Assembly (NCBI GenBank): GCA_035718275.1
Contig: DASTHI010000025.1
Span: 212,830 to 276,829 of the forward strand
Origin: Pseudolabrys sp035718275
GTDB taxonomy: Bacteria > Pseudomonadota > Alphaproteobacteria > Rhizobiales > Xanthobacteraceae
Reading direction: 5' to 3'
DNA: 64,000 nt
The notes under the pieces are model-generated. The model did no database searches. It was not told the DNA's origin and worked only from the letters and a program-made list of their open reading frames with translations. Positions within the stretch are counted from its first letter, which is position 1. Each line of letters begins with the position of its first letter. Of the stretch, positions 36,530-44,474 are shown in pieces. A program made the translations under genes and the position numbers.

Positions 36530-37774
36530 ATGTCTCGGCGAGAACGAATCCAAAATCCTGATCAATATCGAGCGGGGCATGCCGCTCTACGCTGGATCGA
36601 GAAGCGGCTGCCCGTCGGGCGACTGTTTCGTGCCGAGTTCGTGGACTATCCGACACCTCGCAACCTGAACTACTGGTGGACCTTCGGAGCAATCCTCTCA
36701 TTCCTGCTCGGAGCTCAGATCGCGACAGGCATCGTCCTTGCAATGCACTACGTGCCGAATGCCGGTTTGGCATTCAAATCAGTCGAAGTGATCATGCGGG
36801 ATGTCAATTACGGGTGGCTGTTGCGCTACCTTCACTCCAACGGCGCATCCATGTTTTTTCTCGCTGTTTACGTCCATATGTTTCGAAGCCTGTACTACGG
36901 GTCCTACAAAGAACCGCGCGAGCTGGTATGGATCCTCGGCGTCATCGTCTACCTGCTCATGGTAGTCACCGGCTTCCTCGGCTACGTGTTGGTCTGGGGT
37001 CAGATGAGTTTCTGGGCCGCAACCGTGATCACAAATTTGTTCTCGGCAATCCCCGTGGTTGGCGATGCCATCGTAACCTGGTTGTGGGGCGGTTACGCTG
37101 TCGGCGATCCGACCCTGAACCGGTTCTTCGCCCTGCACTATTTGTTGCCATTCATGATCGTCGGCGTGTCCGTTCTGCATGTCTGGGCTCTGCATGTCGT
37201 GGGGCAGAATAATCCGGCCGGCATCGACCTGAGGACGGGCAAAGACACCGTCGTATTTACGCCTTATGCAACGGTCAAAGATATTTTCGGGACCGTATGC
37301 TTCCTGATCATCTTTGCGTGGTTTGTATTCTACACCCCAAACTATCTGGGCCACTCTGACAACTACATCCCGGCCAATCCATCGTCGACGCCAGCCGAGA
37401 TTGTACCCGAGTGGTACTACCTGCCGTTCTACGCCATTCTGCGTTCGATCCCGAACAAATTGCTCGGCGTGCTCGCGTTGTTTGGCGCAATCATGGTTCT
37501 GCTGTTTCTCCCTTGGCTTGATACCTCGCCCGTCAGGTCAGCCCGCTATCGGCCGCTGTTCGCAAAATTCTTCTGGGCCTTTGCGATCGCTTGCATTGGT
37601 TTGGGCTGGCTCGGCAGCAAGCCCCCCGACGGCATCTATCTCATTCTGTCGCGCGTGCTGACGTTCTACTATTTCGCATTTTTCGTGTTGGTGCTGCCGA
37701 TACTCGGTGTTGTTGAAACGACCAGGCCGCTGCCGAAGACAATCGCCGAGCCTGTCTTGGATTCCAAAGCGTAA
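36530..37774 (+). CDS. Cytochrome b (bc1-type), orphan
   Basis: A 414-residue cytochrome b with both N- and C-terminal domains. The four haem ligands are visible as the two pairs in YLHSNGASMFF / AVYVHMFRS and FALHYLLPF / VLHVWALHV. The quinol-site motif PEWYYLPFYAILR is intact, so it should form a working Qo site. The Rieske and cytochrome c1 genes that normally flank it are absent; neighbours are a DUF3306-like protein and an NmrA-like protein. ATG 36530 with GGAG is chosen over an upstream TTG. Confidence 0.95.
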   Translation: MSRRERIQNPDQYRAGHAALRWIEKRLPVGRLFRAEFVDYPTPRNLNYWWTFGAILSFLLGAQIATGIVLAMHYVPNAGLAFKSVEVIMRDVNYGWLLRYLHSNGASMFFLAVYVHMFRSLYYGSYKEPRELVWILGVIVYLLMVVTGFLGYVLVWGQMSFWAATVITNLFSAIPVVGDAIVTWLWGGYAVGDPTLNRFFALHYLLPFMIVGVSVLHVWALHVVGQNNPAGIDLRTGKDTVVFTPYATVKDIFGTVCFLIIFAWFVFYTPNYLGHSDNYIPANPSSTPAEIVPEWYYLPFYAILRSIPNKLLGVLALFGAIMVLLFLPWLDTSPVRSARYRPLFAKFFWAFAIACIGLGWLGSKPPDGIYLILSRVLTFYYFAFFVLVLPILGVVETTRPLPKTIAEPVLDSKA

Positions 37775-38083
37775 GCGGCTGAAAGGTCATGATCCGTACG
37801 TCATGCTAGAACGCGGATCAACCGCTCGGCATTTCAACGCAGGACAGCCCTCCACCGACGGGTGATCATGCCGGCGGTTTCCACATGGGGTTGGCGGCCG
37901 CGTCGATAATGGAGACCAGTCCAAACCTCAGCATCGCTGCCTCACGAGGGCGTCCCATTATCCCGAGGTGCAGGTCTCATCACCCATTGGCGAGCATAAC
38001 ACGGCCTCCCGCACGATACCGACCTTGCGGCAAGGGTGGCACGGTCGTGTTGTTTTCAGAATTGAATCACGAGAGGTGAGGTC
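37775..38083. other. Intergenic region upstream of second NmrA-like gene
   Basis: No gene is supported across 309 bases. A TGGCAC at 38036-38041 is followed by TGTTGT, a weak match to a sigma-54 promoter, 43 bases before the next start. The match at the -12 box is poor. Confidence 0.35.
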
Positions 38084-38875
38084 ATGAAGATCGTGGTTAT
38101 TGGCGGAACTGGATTGATCGGATCCAAGGTGGTCGCCAAGCTAAGAAAAAAAGGTCACGAGGCGCTTGCGGCGGCACCAAATACTGGCGTGAACACGATC
38201 ACGGGCGAAGGACTGACACAGGCGCTTACCGGCGCTCAGGTCGTCGTCGACGTGGCCAACTCACCGTCGTTCGAAGAGAAAGCTGCGATGGAGTTTTTCC
38301 AAACAGCAAGCAAGAAGCTCATTGCGGCGGAAATGGCCGCCGGCATCGCACATCATGTCGCTCTCTCGATCGTCGGAAGCGAGCGTCTGCAAACTAGCGG
38401 TTATTTGCGAGCCAAATTGACGCAAGAGAAACTCGTCAAAAGCTCGCCAATCCCATATACGATTGTGCGCGCCACGCAATTCTTCGAATTCCTCCGCGGC
38501 ATCGCGCAGGCAGCCGCCCAAGGCGACACTGTCCACCTGTCGCACGCGCTCTTTCAACCGATGGCGGCGGATGACGTCGCGACGGCAGTCGCCAGGGCCG
38601 CGCTTGCACAACCGCTAAACGGCACGATTGAAATCGCCGGGCCCGATAAATTCCACATGGACGAGATCGTCGGAAAAGTTCTTGCATATGACCACGATCC
38701 TAGGAAAGTCGTTGTTGATCCGGAGGCACCGTATTTTGGAGCCAAACTGACCGATTACTCGCTCGTGCCCGGCCGCAACCCACAGCTGGGATCTACGAAA
38801 TTTGAGTGGTGGCTCACTCACGTCCAGCCGCCATCTCCGCGTGTGGAGCCGCCTTCAAATGTGAAGACAGTTTAA
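38084..38875 (+). CDS. NmrA-like NAD(P)-binding protein, copy 2
   Basis: A 263-residue paralogue of the gene at 34460: the Rossmann motif VVIGGTGLIGSKVV, the segments GAQVVVDVANSP, HHVALSIVG, PYTIVRATQFFEFLRGI and LNGTIEIAGPDKFHMDEIV align in order with copy 1. The canonical catalytic Tyr-x-x-x-Lys appears as SGYLRAKLTQE, better preserved than in copy 1. GAGGTGAGG precedes ATG 38084. It has an extra Pro-rich tail. Substrate unknown. Confidence 0.88.
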   Translation: MKIVVIGGTGLIGSKVVAKLRKKGHEALAAAPNTGVNTITGEGLTQALTGAQVVVDVANSPSFEEKAAMEFFQTASKKLIAAEMAAGIAHHVALSIVGSERLQTSGYLRAKLTQEKLVKSSPIPYTIVRATQFFEFLRGIAQAAAQGDTVHLSHALFQPMAADDVATAVARAALAQPLNGTIEIAGPDKFHMDEIVGKVLAYDHDPRKVVVDPEAPYFGAKLTDYSLVPGRNPQLGSTKFEWWLTHVQPPSPRVEPPSNVKTV

Positions 38876-38896
38876 TGCAAACAAGAGTGCTTGATT

Positions 38897-38909
38897 TCTT
38901 GATTCAAGA
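38897..38909. promoter_or_regulatory. Short palindrome upstream of dps
   Basis: TCTTGA-T-TCAAGA, six-base arms with a one-base spacer, lies 19 bases before the dps start and just upstream of the ribosome site AGCGGAGG. This position would block transcription or translation if a factor bound it. Confidence 0.35.
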
Positions 38910-38927
38910 TAAGCGGAGGACCATTCG

Positions 38928-39458
38928 ATGACCACTGTAAAACCCGTTGCTGGGCGGACCGCTCCACGCCTTGGTACGCCGACTGACCTCGGGGTCAGCG
39001 CGACAAGGGACATCGCAGCAGCTCTGAACGTGCTGCTCGCCGACTCGCTCGCGTTGTATATGAAGACAAAAAACTTCCATTGGCACGTGAGCGGACCGCA
39101 CTTTCGCGATTATCACCTCCTGTTCGATGAGCAAGCCGATCAGATCCTTGCTGCTACCGACGTGCTCGCGGAAAGGGTCCGGAAGATCGGCGCGTCGACG
39201 CTCCGCTCGGTTGGCGATATCGGCCGACGCCAGCGTATTGCTGACAACGACGAACCCTATGTTAATTCCGATGATATGCTGGCCGAACTTCGCGACGACA
39301 ATCAACGCTTCATCACTACATTGCGTGAAGCGCATGATGTCTGCGAGGAATACAACGATATTGCAACGACAAGCCTACTGGAAGCCTTTATCGACGAAGC
39401 CGAAAGACGTGTCTGGTTCCTGTATGAAACTAGCCGCCGCGGAGATCCAACCGGGTAG
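38928..39458 (+). CDS. dps: Dps family DNA-protection/ferritin-like protein
   Basis: A 176-residue ferritin-like protein that binds DNA and stores iron, using hydrogen peroxide as oxidant. The ferroxidase signature is present: NFHWHVSGPHFRDYHLLFDEQAD with the His, Asp and Glu ligands. The N-terminal extension (TTVKPVAGRTAPR) carries a few basic residues, which could help DNA binding. GCGGAGG lies before ATG 38928. It stands 52 bases behind the NmrA-like gene. Confidence 0.95.
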   Translation: MTTVKPVAGRTAPRLGTPTDLGVSATRDIAAALNVLLADSLALYMKTKNFHWHVSGPHFRDYHLLFDEQADQILAATDVLAERVRKIGASTLRSVGDIGRRQRIADNDEPYVNSDDMLAELRDDNQRFITTLREAHDVCEEYNDIATTSLLEAFIDEAERRVWFLYETSRRGDPTG

Positions 39459-39535
39459 GATCCTGGCCAGCCTGCTGCGCACATCATTGGTCACGAGGAC
39501 GTCGCCTGCTCCAGCAGCCGAGAGCTTCCGACCGC

Positions 39536-39790
39536 CTACTGCGCCCGGTGTCGTTTTACGGGTCGCCGTCGCTCGCTCGGCGCAACATAGTATGGGCTCG
39601 GATTGCACCACCCGCGATTGCCGGCCAGAATATGAGGCCGGCATTCCTCAATCGAACGATATTGGCAGTCCCAATAGACGCTCTCTTTGCTCGTCTCGAT
39701 CACGGCGCACCACGGAGCCTCCTTGGCTCCAGCAGCGCTTGCCTGAAAGCCAAACGAGACCACAGCAGCGCTCAGTACAAGGCGGATCAT
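39536..39790 (-). CDS. DUF3551 family small secreted protein, second copy
   Basis: An 84-residue protein with a signal peptide (MIRLVLSAAVVSFGFQASA) and the DUF3551 signature: APWCAVIET, YWDCQYRSIEEC and AGNRGWCNPSPYY, with a basic tail. GGAGG directly before ATG 39790 fixes this start; a longer frame to 39871 is not needed. It is convergent with dps and resembles the copy at 23466-23723. Confidence 0.88.
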   Translation of the reverse strand: MIRLVLSAAVVSFGFQASAAGAKEAPWCAVIETSKESVYWDCQYRSIEECRPHILAGNRGWCNPSPYYVAPSERRRPVKRHRAQ

Positions 39791-39982
39791 CGGATCCTCC
39801 ATTTTGCAAAACGAACACCGAAACTGCCGAGAATATTCCGGCCGTCGTGGCAAGGCACAAACCGCTTGCAAATTGCAGGAGTGAGACTTCCCATGTTGCC
39901 CGATGCCCTCCCGCGCACGTAAGATTTGCCCATGAGGGGAAGTCAGCCCAGGGCGATTTCAAACAGCCAGTTGACCGACGCC

Positions 39983-40234
39983 ATGGCACCATCGCTTTCC
40001 CTGATACGAGCAGCCAAACGCGAGGGTGAATGGTCTGCAGACGACTATGACGTCTTCGAAGGCAGTCGCTGCGTCGGTCACATCATGCTGAGGACGGAAG
40101 CGCGGGAGGGAAAGCCGTGGTTCTGGACGATCACGGCTCGACCTGAAAGCAGCCAGAACAGCGGCTATGCCGTCAGTCGCGACCAGGCCTTACGCGAATT
40201 CAATGCCAGGTGGCTAAACCCTGCCCGCTTCTGA
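39983..40234 (+). CDS. Small hypothetical protein (83 aa)
   Basis: A compact protein with a repeated pattern of aromatic and polar residues (WSADDYDVFEGSRCVGHI, then WFWTITARP and GYAVSRDQALREFNARW). It looks soluble and folded, and similar short proteins are frequent in Bradyrhizobium relatives. ATG 39983 is chosen; an earlier in-frame start at 39926 is possible. Together with the next two small frames it may form a short operon. Function unknown. Confidence 0.6.
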   Translation: MAPSLSLIRAAKREGEWSADDYDVFEGSRCVGHIMLRTEAREGKPWFWTITARPESSQNSGYAVSRDQALREFNARWLNPARF

Positions 40235-40485
40235 GTGGCTCCGCGCACGGGTCTTTGAACTTCCACGATAAATGTGTTGCCGCAGTGCAAGATAATTCAC
40301 CGCTCTGCAACGGAAACGCCGAATCGTTCAATCAATTCGCCGTGATGCTCCAATACGCGATGCAAAATCGGGGCGGATCAAAATTTTTCACTGTCGACAT
40401 CACAGTTTCATCAAACCGTCGCGTGATTGCCACGGTGCCACGCTATCTCGCAGATCGATCGGGGAGGTCAGAAAAGAGGCCGTGA
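40210..40485 (+). CDS. Doubtful small hypothetical protein
   Basis: An open frame of up to 91 residues from GTG 40210, overlapping the previous gene by 25 bases and ending one base before the zinc-ribbon start. Part of it (KFFTVDITVSSNRRVIATVP) could be two beta strands. The close packing supports it; the absence of a family or ribosome site argues against. Kept as a weak call. Confidence 0.35.
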   Translation: MAKPCPLLSGSAHGSLNFHDKCVAAVQDNSPLCNGNAESFNQFAVMLQYAMQNRGGSKFFTVDITVSSNRRVIATVPRYLADRSGRSEKRP

Positions 40486-40486
40486 T

Positions 40487-40684
40487 ATGCAGCTTCATGA
40501 ATACCGAGCGAAGCTCTCCACAATCCGCGCCTTCGCCGCTCCGACGCGTTGCCCTAGCTGCGGCGATGTCATGGTGGCGCCCGTCTCGTCGGAGTTTGTC
40601 GAGAGCGGAGAGATCCGCCACCATTGGGAGTGCGACAGCTGCGGCCAGCCTTCGTGCACAACAATTCCAATGGGCTCCGTTTAG
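40487..40684 (+). CDS. Zinc-ribbon miniprotein (65 aa)
   Basis: A 65-residue protein with two CxxC pairs (CPSC in residues 22-25 and CDSC near 49-52, with a further Cys) and a short basic N-terminus. The spacing suits one bound zinc, like the 59-residue protein at 26528. AGAGG lies about eight bases before ATG 40487. Function unknown. Confidence 0.7.
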   Translation: MQLHEYRAKLSTIRAFAAPTRCPSCGDVMVAPVSSEFVESGEIRHHWECDSCGQPSCTTIPMGSV

Positions 40685-40762
40685 CCCGCTATACCCGGAA
40701 TAGTTGCTGATCTAGAGTGTTCCCTCCCTGTATGCATTGCCTTCGCAAGGGAGGGAGCTTCC

Positions 40763-41197
40763 ATGATCAGAGCAGTCATCCGGAATGGCGTCGCCGTCCT
40801 AGCTTGCGCGGCCGTCATCGTGTATGCCGCACCGGGCATTGCAGCCAATATCAACCTCCAAGCCGATCTCAAAGGCTCGAACGAAGTTCCACCCTCGAAC
40901 AGCAGTGGGAGCGGCTCGGTCACCGCGACTTTCGATACCGCGAGCAAACAACTCTCGTGGAAGGGCAGCGTCTCCGGCCTAAGCGGACCCGCGACAGCCG
41001 CTCATTTTCACGCGGGCGAGGCCGGAAAGAACGGGGCCGTCGTTCTTCCAATTACCGGGGCTGACACGGGCTCCTTTGCAGGCACGGCGACACTCACCGA
41101 CCCGCAGGCCAACGATCTGCTGGCAGGTAAATGGTACGTCAACATACACACCCAGTCCCACAAGGCAGGTGAAATCCGCGGCCAGTTGAACAGGTGA
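40763..41197 (+). CDS. CHRD-domain exported protein
   Basis: A 144-residue protein with a signal peptide (VAVLACAAVIVYAAPGIAA) and one CHRD domain: NEVPPSNSSGSGSVTATF, ATAAHFHAGEAGKNG and KWYVNIHTQSHKAGEIRGQL. The HFH and HxxGEIRGQ motifs are the family hallmark. The function of bacterial CHRD proteins is not established. GGGAGGG precedes the ATG. Confidence 0.92.
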   Translation: MIRAVIRNGVAVLACAAVIVYAAPGIAANINLQADLKGSNEVPPSNSSGSGSVTATFDTASKQLSWKGSVSGLSGPATAAHFHAGEAGKNGAVVLPITGADTGSFAGTATLTDPQANDLLAGKWYVNIHTQSHKAGEIRGQLNR

Positions 41198-41358
41198 CGG
41201 CGCCGTTCGGCTGAGAGCAGTTCTTCCTCGGGATTCCGCGCGCAGAAGACGCTCCACTGGCTCATCCAGCAGATTCTCTTCGGACGGCTTTGCTTTGCGT
41301 CCGGCCAGACCAGGTTTTATGTTCCTGGCCATCGATTGCTGTCGCGCCGAGGTGATCC

Positions 41359-42543
41359 ATGTCCCCTACGAACGGAAGTTCTGCCCCTTTTCTGATCTCG
41401 GGCGGCGGAATTGGGGGCCTGATTGCAGCCTACGCGCTCGCAAGAAAGGGCTTCCCGATCCGCCTTTTCGAGCAATCGCCCGAGTTTCGCGAGGTGGGCG
41501 CCGGGATTCAGCTCGGACCCAACATCTTTCGGGTTCTCGAAAAGGTGGGGCTGAAAGAAGCCGTCCTCGCCGACGCCCATCGCCCTCCGGCCCAGGAAAT
41601 GCGGGATGCACTCACCGGCAAGCTCATCACCAATATTCCGCTTGGCGAGGCATTCGCCAAGAGGTTCGGTCAGCCCTACGCAGTCACTCACCGTGCTGAC
41701 ATCCACGGCACATTTCTCAAGGCATGCCAGACAAGCAACCTGATCACGCTGGAGACCAGCCGGCGCGTCGATGCGTTCAAGGACCATGGCGACCGCGTCA
41801 GCGTCACACTTGATGACGGTGAAACGATTCAAGGGTGCGCGTTAATCGGCTGCGACGGAATGTGGTCCAAAGTTCGCGAGCAGGTCGTCGGAGACGGCAA
41901 GCCGCGCGTTTCCGGGCATATCGCGTACCGCGCAGTCCTCAAACGCGAGGAAGTCCCCGAGGATTTATGGCGGCCCGACGTGGTTCTGTGGGCGGGCCCG
42001 CGAACACATCTTGTGCATTACCCGCTTCGCCGGGGCGAGCTCTACAACCTCGTGGCCGTGTTTCACTCGGACCACTATGAGGAAGGCTGGAACGCCGAGG
42101 GCAGCAAGGAGATCATGTGGCAGCACTTCAGGATGCAGGTGCCGGAGGTTTTGCGCATGCTCGAGCGCATCGAAACCTGGCGCATGTGGGTTCTCTGCGA
42201 CCGCGAGCCAGTCAAGAGCTGGTCGAGCGGCCGTGTCACGCTGCTCGGAGACGCAGCCCATCCGATGTTGCAGTACCTTGCGCAAGGCGCCTGCATGGCG
42301 ACCGAAGATGCAATCGTGCTGGCCGAGAAAGTTGCGGAATCGCCGCATGATATCGCCGCAGCGTTTAAGGCCTATGAGGGCGAGCGCTATCTCCGCACTG
42401 GCCGCACGCAGATCATGGCGCGTATCTACGGTGAGTTCTATCACGCCCGCGGGGTCGCCGCCGAATTGAGAGAGCTCATGCTCGCGCCTCGCACGCCCGA
42501 GCAAAGCTACGAAGGCATCGCCTGGCTTTACGGCGGGCCGTAA
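41359..42543 (+). CDS. FAD-dependent aromatic hydroxylase (3-hydroxybenzoate 6-monooxygenase-like)
   Basis: A group A flavin monooxygenase of 394 residues. FAD motifs are ISGGGIGGLIAAYALARKG (GxGxxG), CDGMWSKVRE (DG motif) and LLGDAAHPMLQYLAQGACMA (GD motif). The C-terminal YGEFYHARGVAAEL and SYEGIAWLYGG agree with 3-hydroxybenzoate 6-hydroxylases, but salicylate-type hydroxylases are close, so the substrate is a guess. GAGG lies before ATG 41359. It points at the convergent hydroxylase downstream. Confidence 0.9.
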   Translation: MSPTNGSSAPFLISGGGIGGLIAAYALARKGFPIRLFEQSPEFREVGAGIQLGPNIFRVLEKVGLKEAVLADAHRPPAQEMRDALTGKLITNIPLGEAFAKRFGQPYAVTHRADIHGTFLKACQTSNLITLETSRRVDAFKDHGDRVSVTLDDGETIQGCALIGCDGMWSKVREQVVGDGKPRVSGHIAYRAVLKREEVPEDLWRPDVVLWAGPRTHLVHYPLRRGELYNLVAVFHSDHYEEGWNAEGSKEIMWQHFRMQVPEVLRMLERIETWRMWVLCDREPVKSWSSGRVTLLGDAAHPMLQYLAQGACMATEDAIVLAEKVAESPHDIAAAFKAYEGERYLRTGRTQIMARIYGEFYHARGVAAELRELMLAPRTPEQSYEGIAWLYGGP

Positions 42544-42561
42544 CAATCCTCCCCTCAGAAT

Positions 42562-43728
42562 TTACGCCGCCAGCGTCTGCGGATGGGCTGCCGGCTGATC
42601 AAGATTTGCATTCCAGGCATCGTAGCCGTAGAGCCAACTGGTATCTCCGTCGCCTTCGCGCATCCAGGTATTCGCGCTCGAAATCGCCTGCACGATCGAA
42701 GTGCGCGGTTTTCGGTGCGCTTCGTAGCGTCTGAAAGCGCCCTCGAGGTCTTCGCCTTCGACCGCAGCAATACAGCGCGCAAGAACCGCTGCATCCTCGA
42801 TCGAGGTAGCCGCGCCCTGCGCCATGTAAGGTGTCATCGGATGGGCGGCATCACCCAGTAGCACGATCCGGCCGCTGCTCCAGCGCGGCAGCGGCTCGCG
42901 CTCGAGAATTGCCCATTTGTGGCAATCCGGACAGGCATCAAGCACGTTGCGAACATCCCGATGGAAGCCCTCGTAAGCAGCGCGTAGCTCCCTGACATCG
43001 CCCTTGGCCGACCAAGATTCGCGCGTGAGCCACTCTGCCGGCTCAGGCACGCTGGTCACGAAGTAGACCTCGGATTTTTCCCTGTTTGTATAGTAGATGA
43101 CGATGTGGCGATCGGTGCCCCACCACTTGGTGCGCGAGAGACCGATATCGAAACCGCCCATGAGCTTGGCGGCGAAGACTGCCCGATAGGCGATGCGTCC
43201 GCGATGAATGGGAGTGTCGGGCCCGATAATGATATCCCGCACGACGGAATGGACGCCATCCGCCCCGACAACCGCGTCCGCGGTCGCCGTACTGCCATCC
43301 TGGAAGCGCAACCGCACTCCGCCGGATGTCTGGTCCAGACTCACAAGCTTCTTGTTGAGATGGACGATCGCGGACGGCACGGCCGATGCAAGTGCGTCGT
43401 GCAGATCGGCGCGGTGCATGCAGAGATATGGTGCGCCATAAAGGCTTTCCGGCATCGGCAGTTCACGCGTCACCTCGCCGGTGTCGGCGATCCGGTTGAG
43501 GTGCGAATAGGGTGCGAACGAGACCTGCCGCAGCCGATCCTCCACCCCAATCCGGCGCAGGACCTTCATCGAATTCGGCATCATTTGAATGCCTGCGCCG
43601 ATTCGGGCGAACCGCTCCGCTTGCTCGAACACCTGAACGTCAATTCCGACCCGCAGCATCGTCGCGGCGACGGCAAGTCCGCCCATGCCCGCACCGACGA
43701 CGCCGACTGACAGTTTCTTCCTGCTCAT
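42562..43728 (-). CDS. FAD-dependent monooxygenase (6-hydroxynicotinate 3-monooxygenase-like)
   Basis: A second group A flavin hydroxylase, 388 residues. Motifs are VVGAGMGGLAVAATMLRVG, GADGVHSVVRD and LLGDAAHPMTPYMAQGAATS. Its layout resembles NicC, which converts 6-hydroxynicotinate to 2,5-dihydroxypyridine. ATG 43728 has GAGGG upstream; ATG 43740 overlaps the ceramidase-like stop (ATGA), so translational coupling is likely either way. Downstream nicotinate genes are not seen in the window, so the pathway is unproven. Confidence 0.88.
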   Translation of the reverse strand: MSRKKLSVGVVGAGMGGLAVAATMLRVGIDVQVFEQAERFARIGAGIQMMPNSMKVLRRIGVEDRLRQVSFAPYSHLNRIADTGEVTRELPMPESLYGAPYLCMHRADLHDALASAVPSAIVHLNKKLVSLDQTSGGVRLRFQDGSTATADAVVGADGVHSVVRDIIIGPDTPIHRGRIAYRAVFAAKLMGGFDIGLSRTKWWGTDRHIVIYYTNREKSEVYFVTSVPEPAEWLTRESWSAKGDVRELRAAYEGFHRDVRNVLDACPDCHKWAILEREPLPRWSSGRIVLLGDAAHPMTPYMAQGAATSIEDAAVLARCIAAVEGEDLEGAFRRYEAHRKPRTSIVQAISSANTWMREGDGDTSWLYGYDAWNANLDQPAAHPQTLAA

Positions 43729-43736
43729 TACCACCC

Positions 43737-44390
43737 TCATGCCTGCGCCGGCGCCTGCGTCCTTTCCGCGATCGCACTGCGCAGCACGAGGTAAAGTACG
43801 ATCGCGTTGAGGATATGCCAAAGGAAATGTGTGCCGAACGGAATCGCCCGGCAAATGTCGAGATCAATAATCCGGAAGAAAAGCGAGAGGCCGAACACGC
43901 CGGCAGCGGCAAGCAGTGCCTTTCCTGCGGTACGTGCGCGGGTCCACCATCCAATCGCCAGCAGCGCCGCTAGAGCCGGGAAGTAACCGGAGGAGCCATT
44001 GAGCACGCTTCGCGGCACCGATACTGCAAGCCAGGTCGACATTCCCGCAAATACAGCGAGAAGCCCCACTGCGAGAGGCCATGAAAAAGCGAGCAGGCGG
44101 CGAACGGCGAAAAGGAAATATCCATAGATGAAAATGCCGATCGGGACGACATCAAGCAGCATCGCGCCACGCGTGGCGATGGTGTGGAACGCAAACGAGC
44201 CGAGAGCGACCATTGCGACGACGGCAATGAGTGCGAGGATGCCAAGGTCTCCGCCGCCATCCTTGCGCCAGAGCCGGAAAGCGGTCGCGGCAGCGAACAG
44301 AAATGCGATGTTGCTCAGGGCATTGACCGGCTCCGCCCAGAATGGCGCACCAAGGCGCTCGCAATAGAGATCAATGGATTCCGACCACAT
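43737..44390 (-). CDS. Ceramidase-like seven-helix membrane protein
   Basis: A 217-residue membrane protein of the alkaline ceramidase (CREST) superfamily. Marks are IDLYCERLGAPFWAEPVNALSN near the N-terminus (in two parts), Ser and His in GSFAFHTIATRG, Asp in MLLDVVPI, and the C-terminal His pair in GTHFLWHILN. These are the expected metal-hydrolase ligands. About seven helices are visible. Substrate in bacteria is unknown. It is coupled to the downstream monooxygenase. Confidence 0.88.
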   Translation of the reverse strand: MWSESIDLYCERLGAPFWAEPVNALSNIAFLFAAATAFRLWRKDGGGDLGILALIAVVAMVALGSFAFHTIATRGAMLLDVVPIGIFIYGYFLFAVRRLLAFSWPLAVGLLAVFAGMSTWLAVSVPRSVLNGSSGYFPALAALLAIGWWTRARTAGKALLAAAGVFGLSLFFRIIDLDICRAIPFGTHFLWHILNAIVLYLVLRSAIAERTQAPAQA

Positions 44391-44474
44391 CCCGCGCGCC
44401 CGGCCCGGACCCCAGGTCCGGGCCTCCCATCAATGGGCGAGGATCTTTGCCGCTTGGCTTATCGGCTGTTCCGC

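Noticed and set aside
38036..38052. TGGCAC followed by TGTTGT as a sigma-54 promoter
   Set aside because: The -12 element does not match TTGC and there is no enhancer-binding protein gene nearby.
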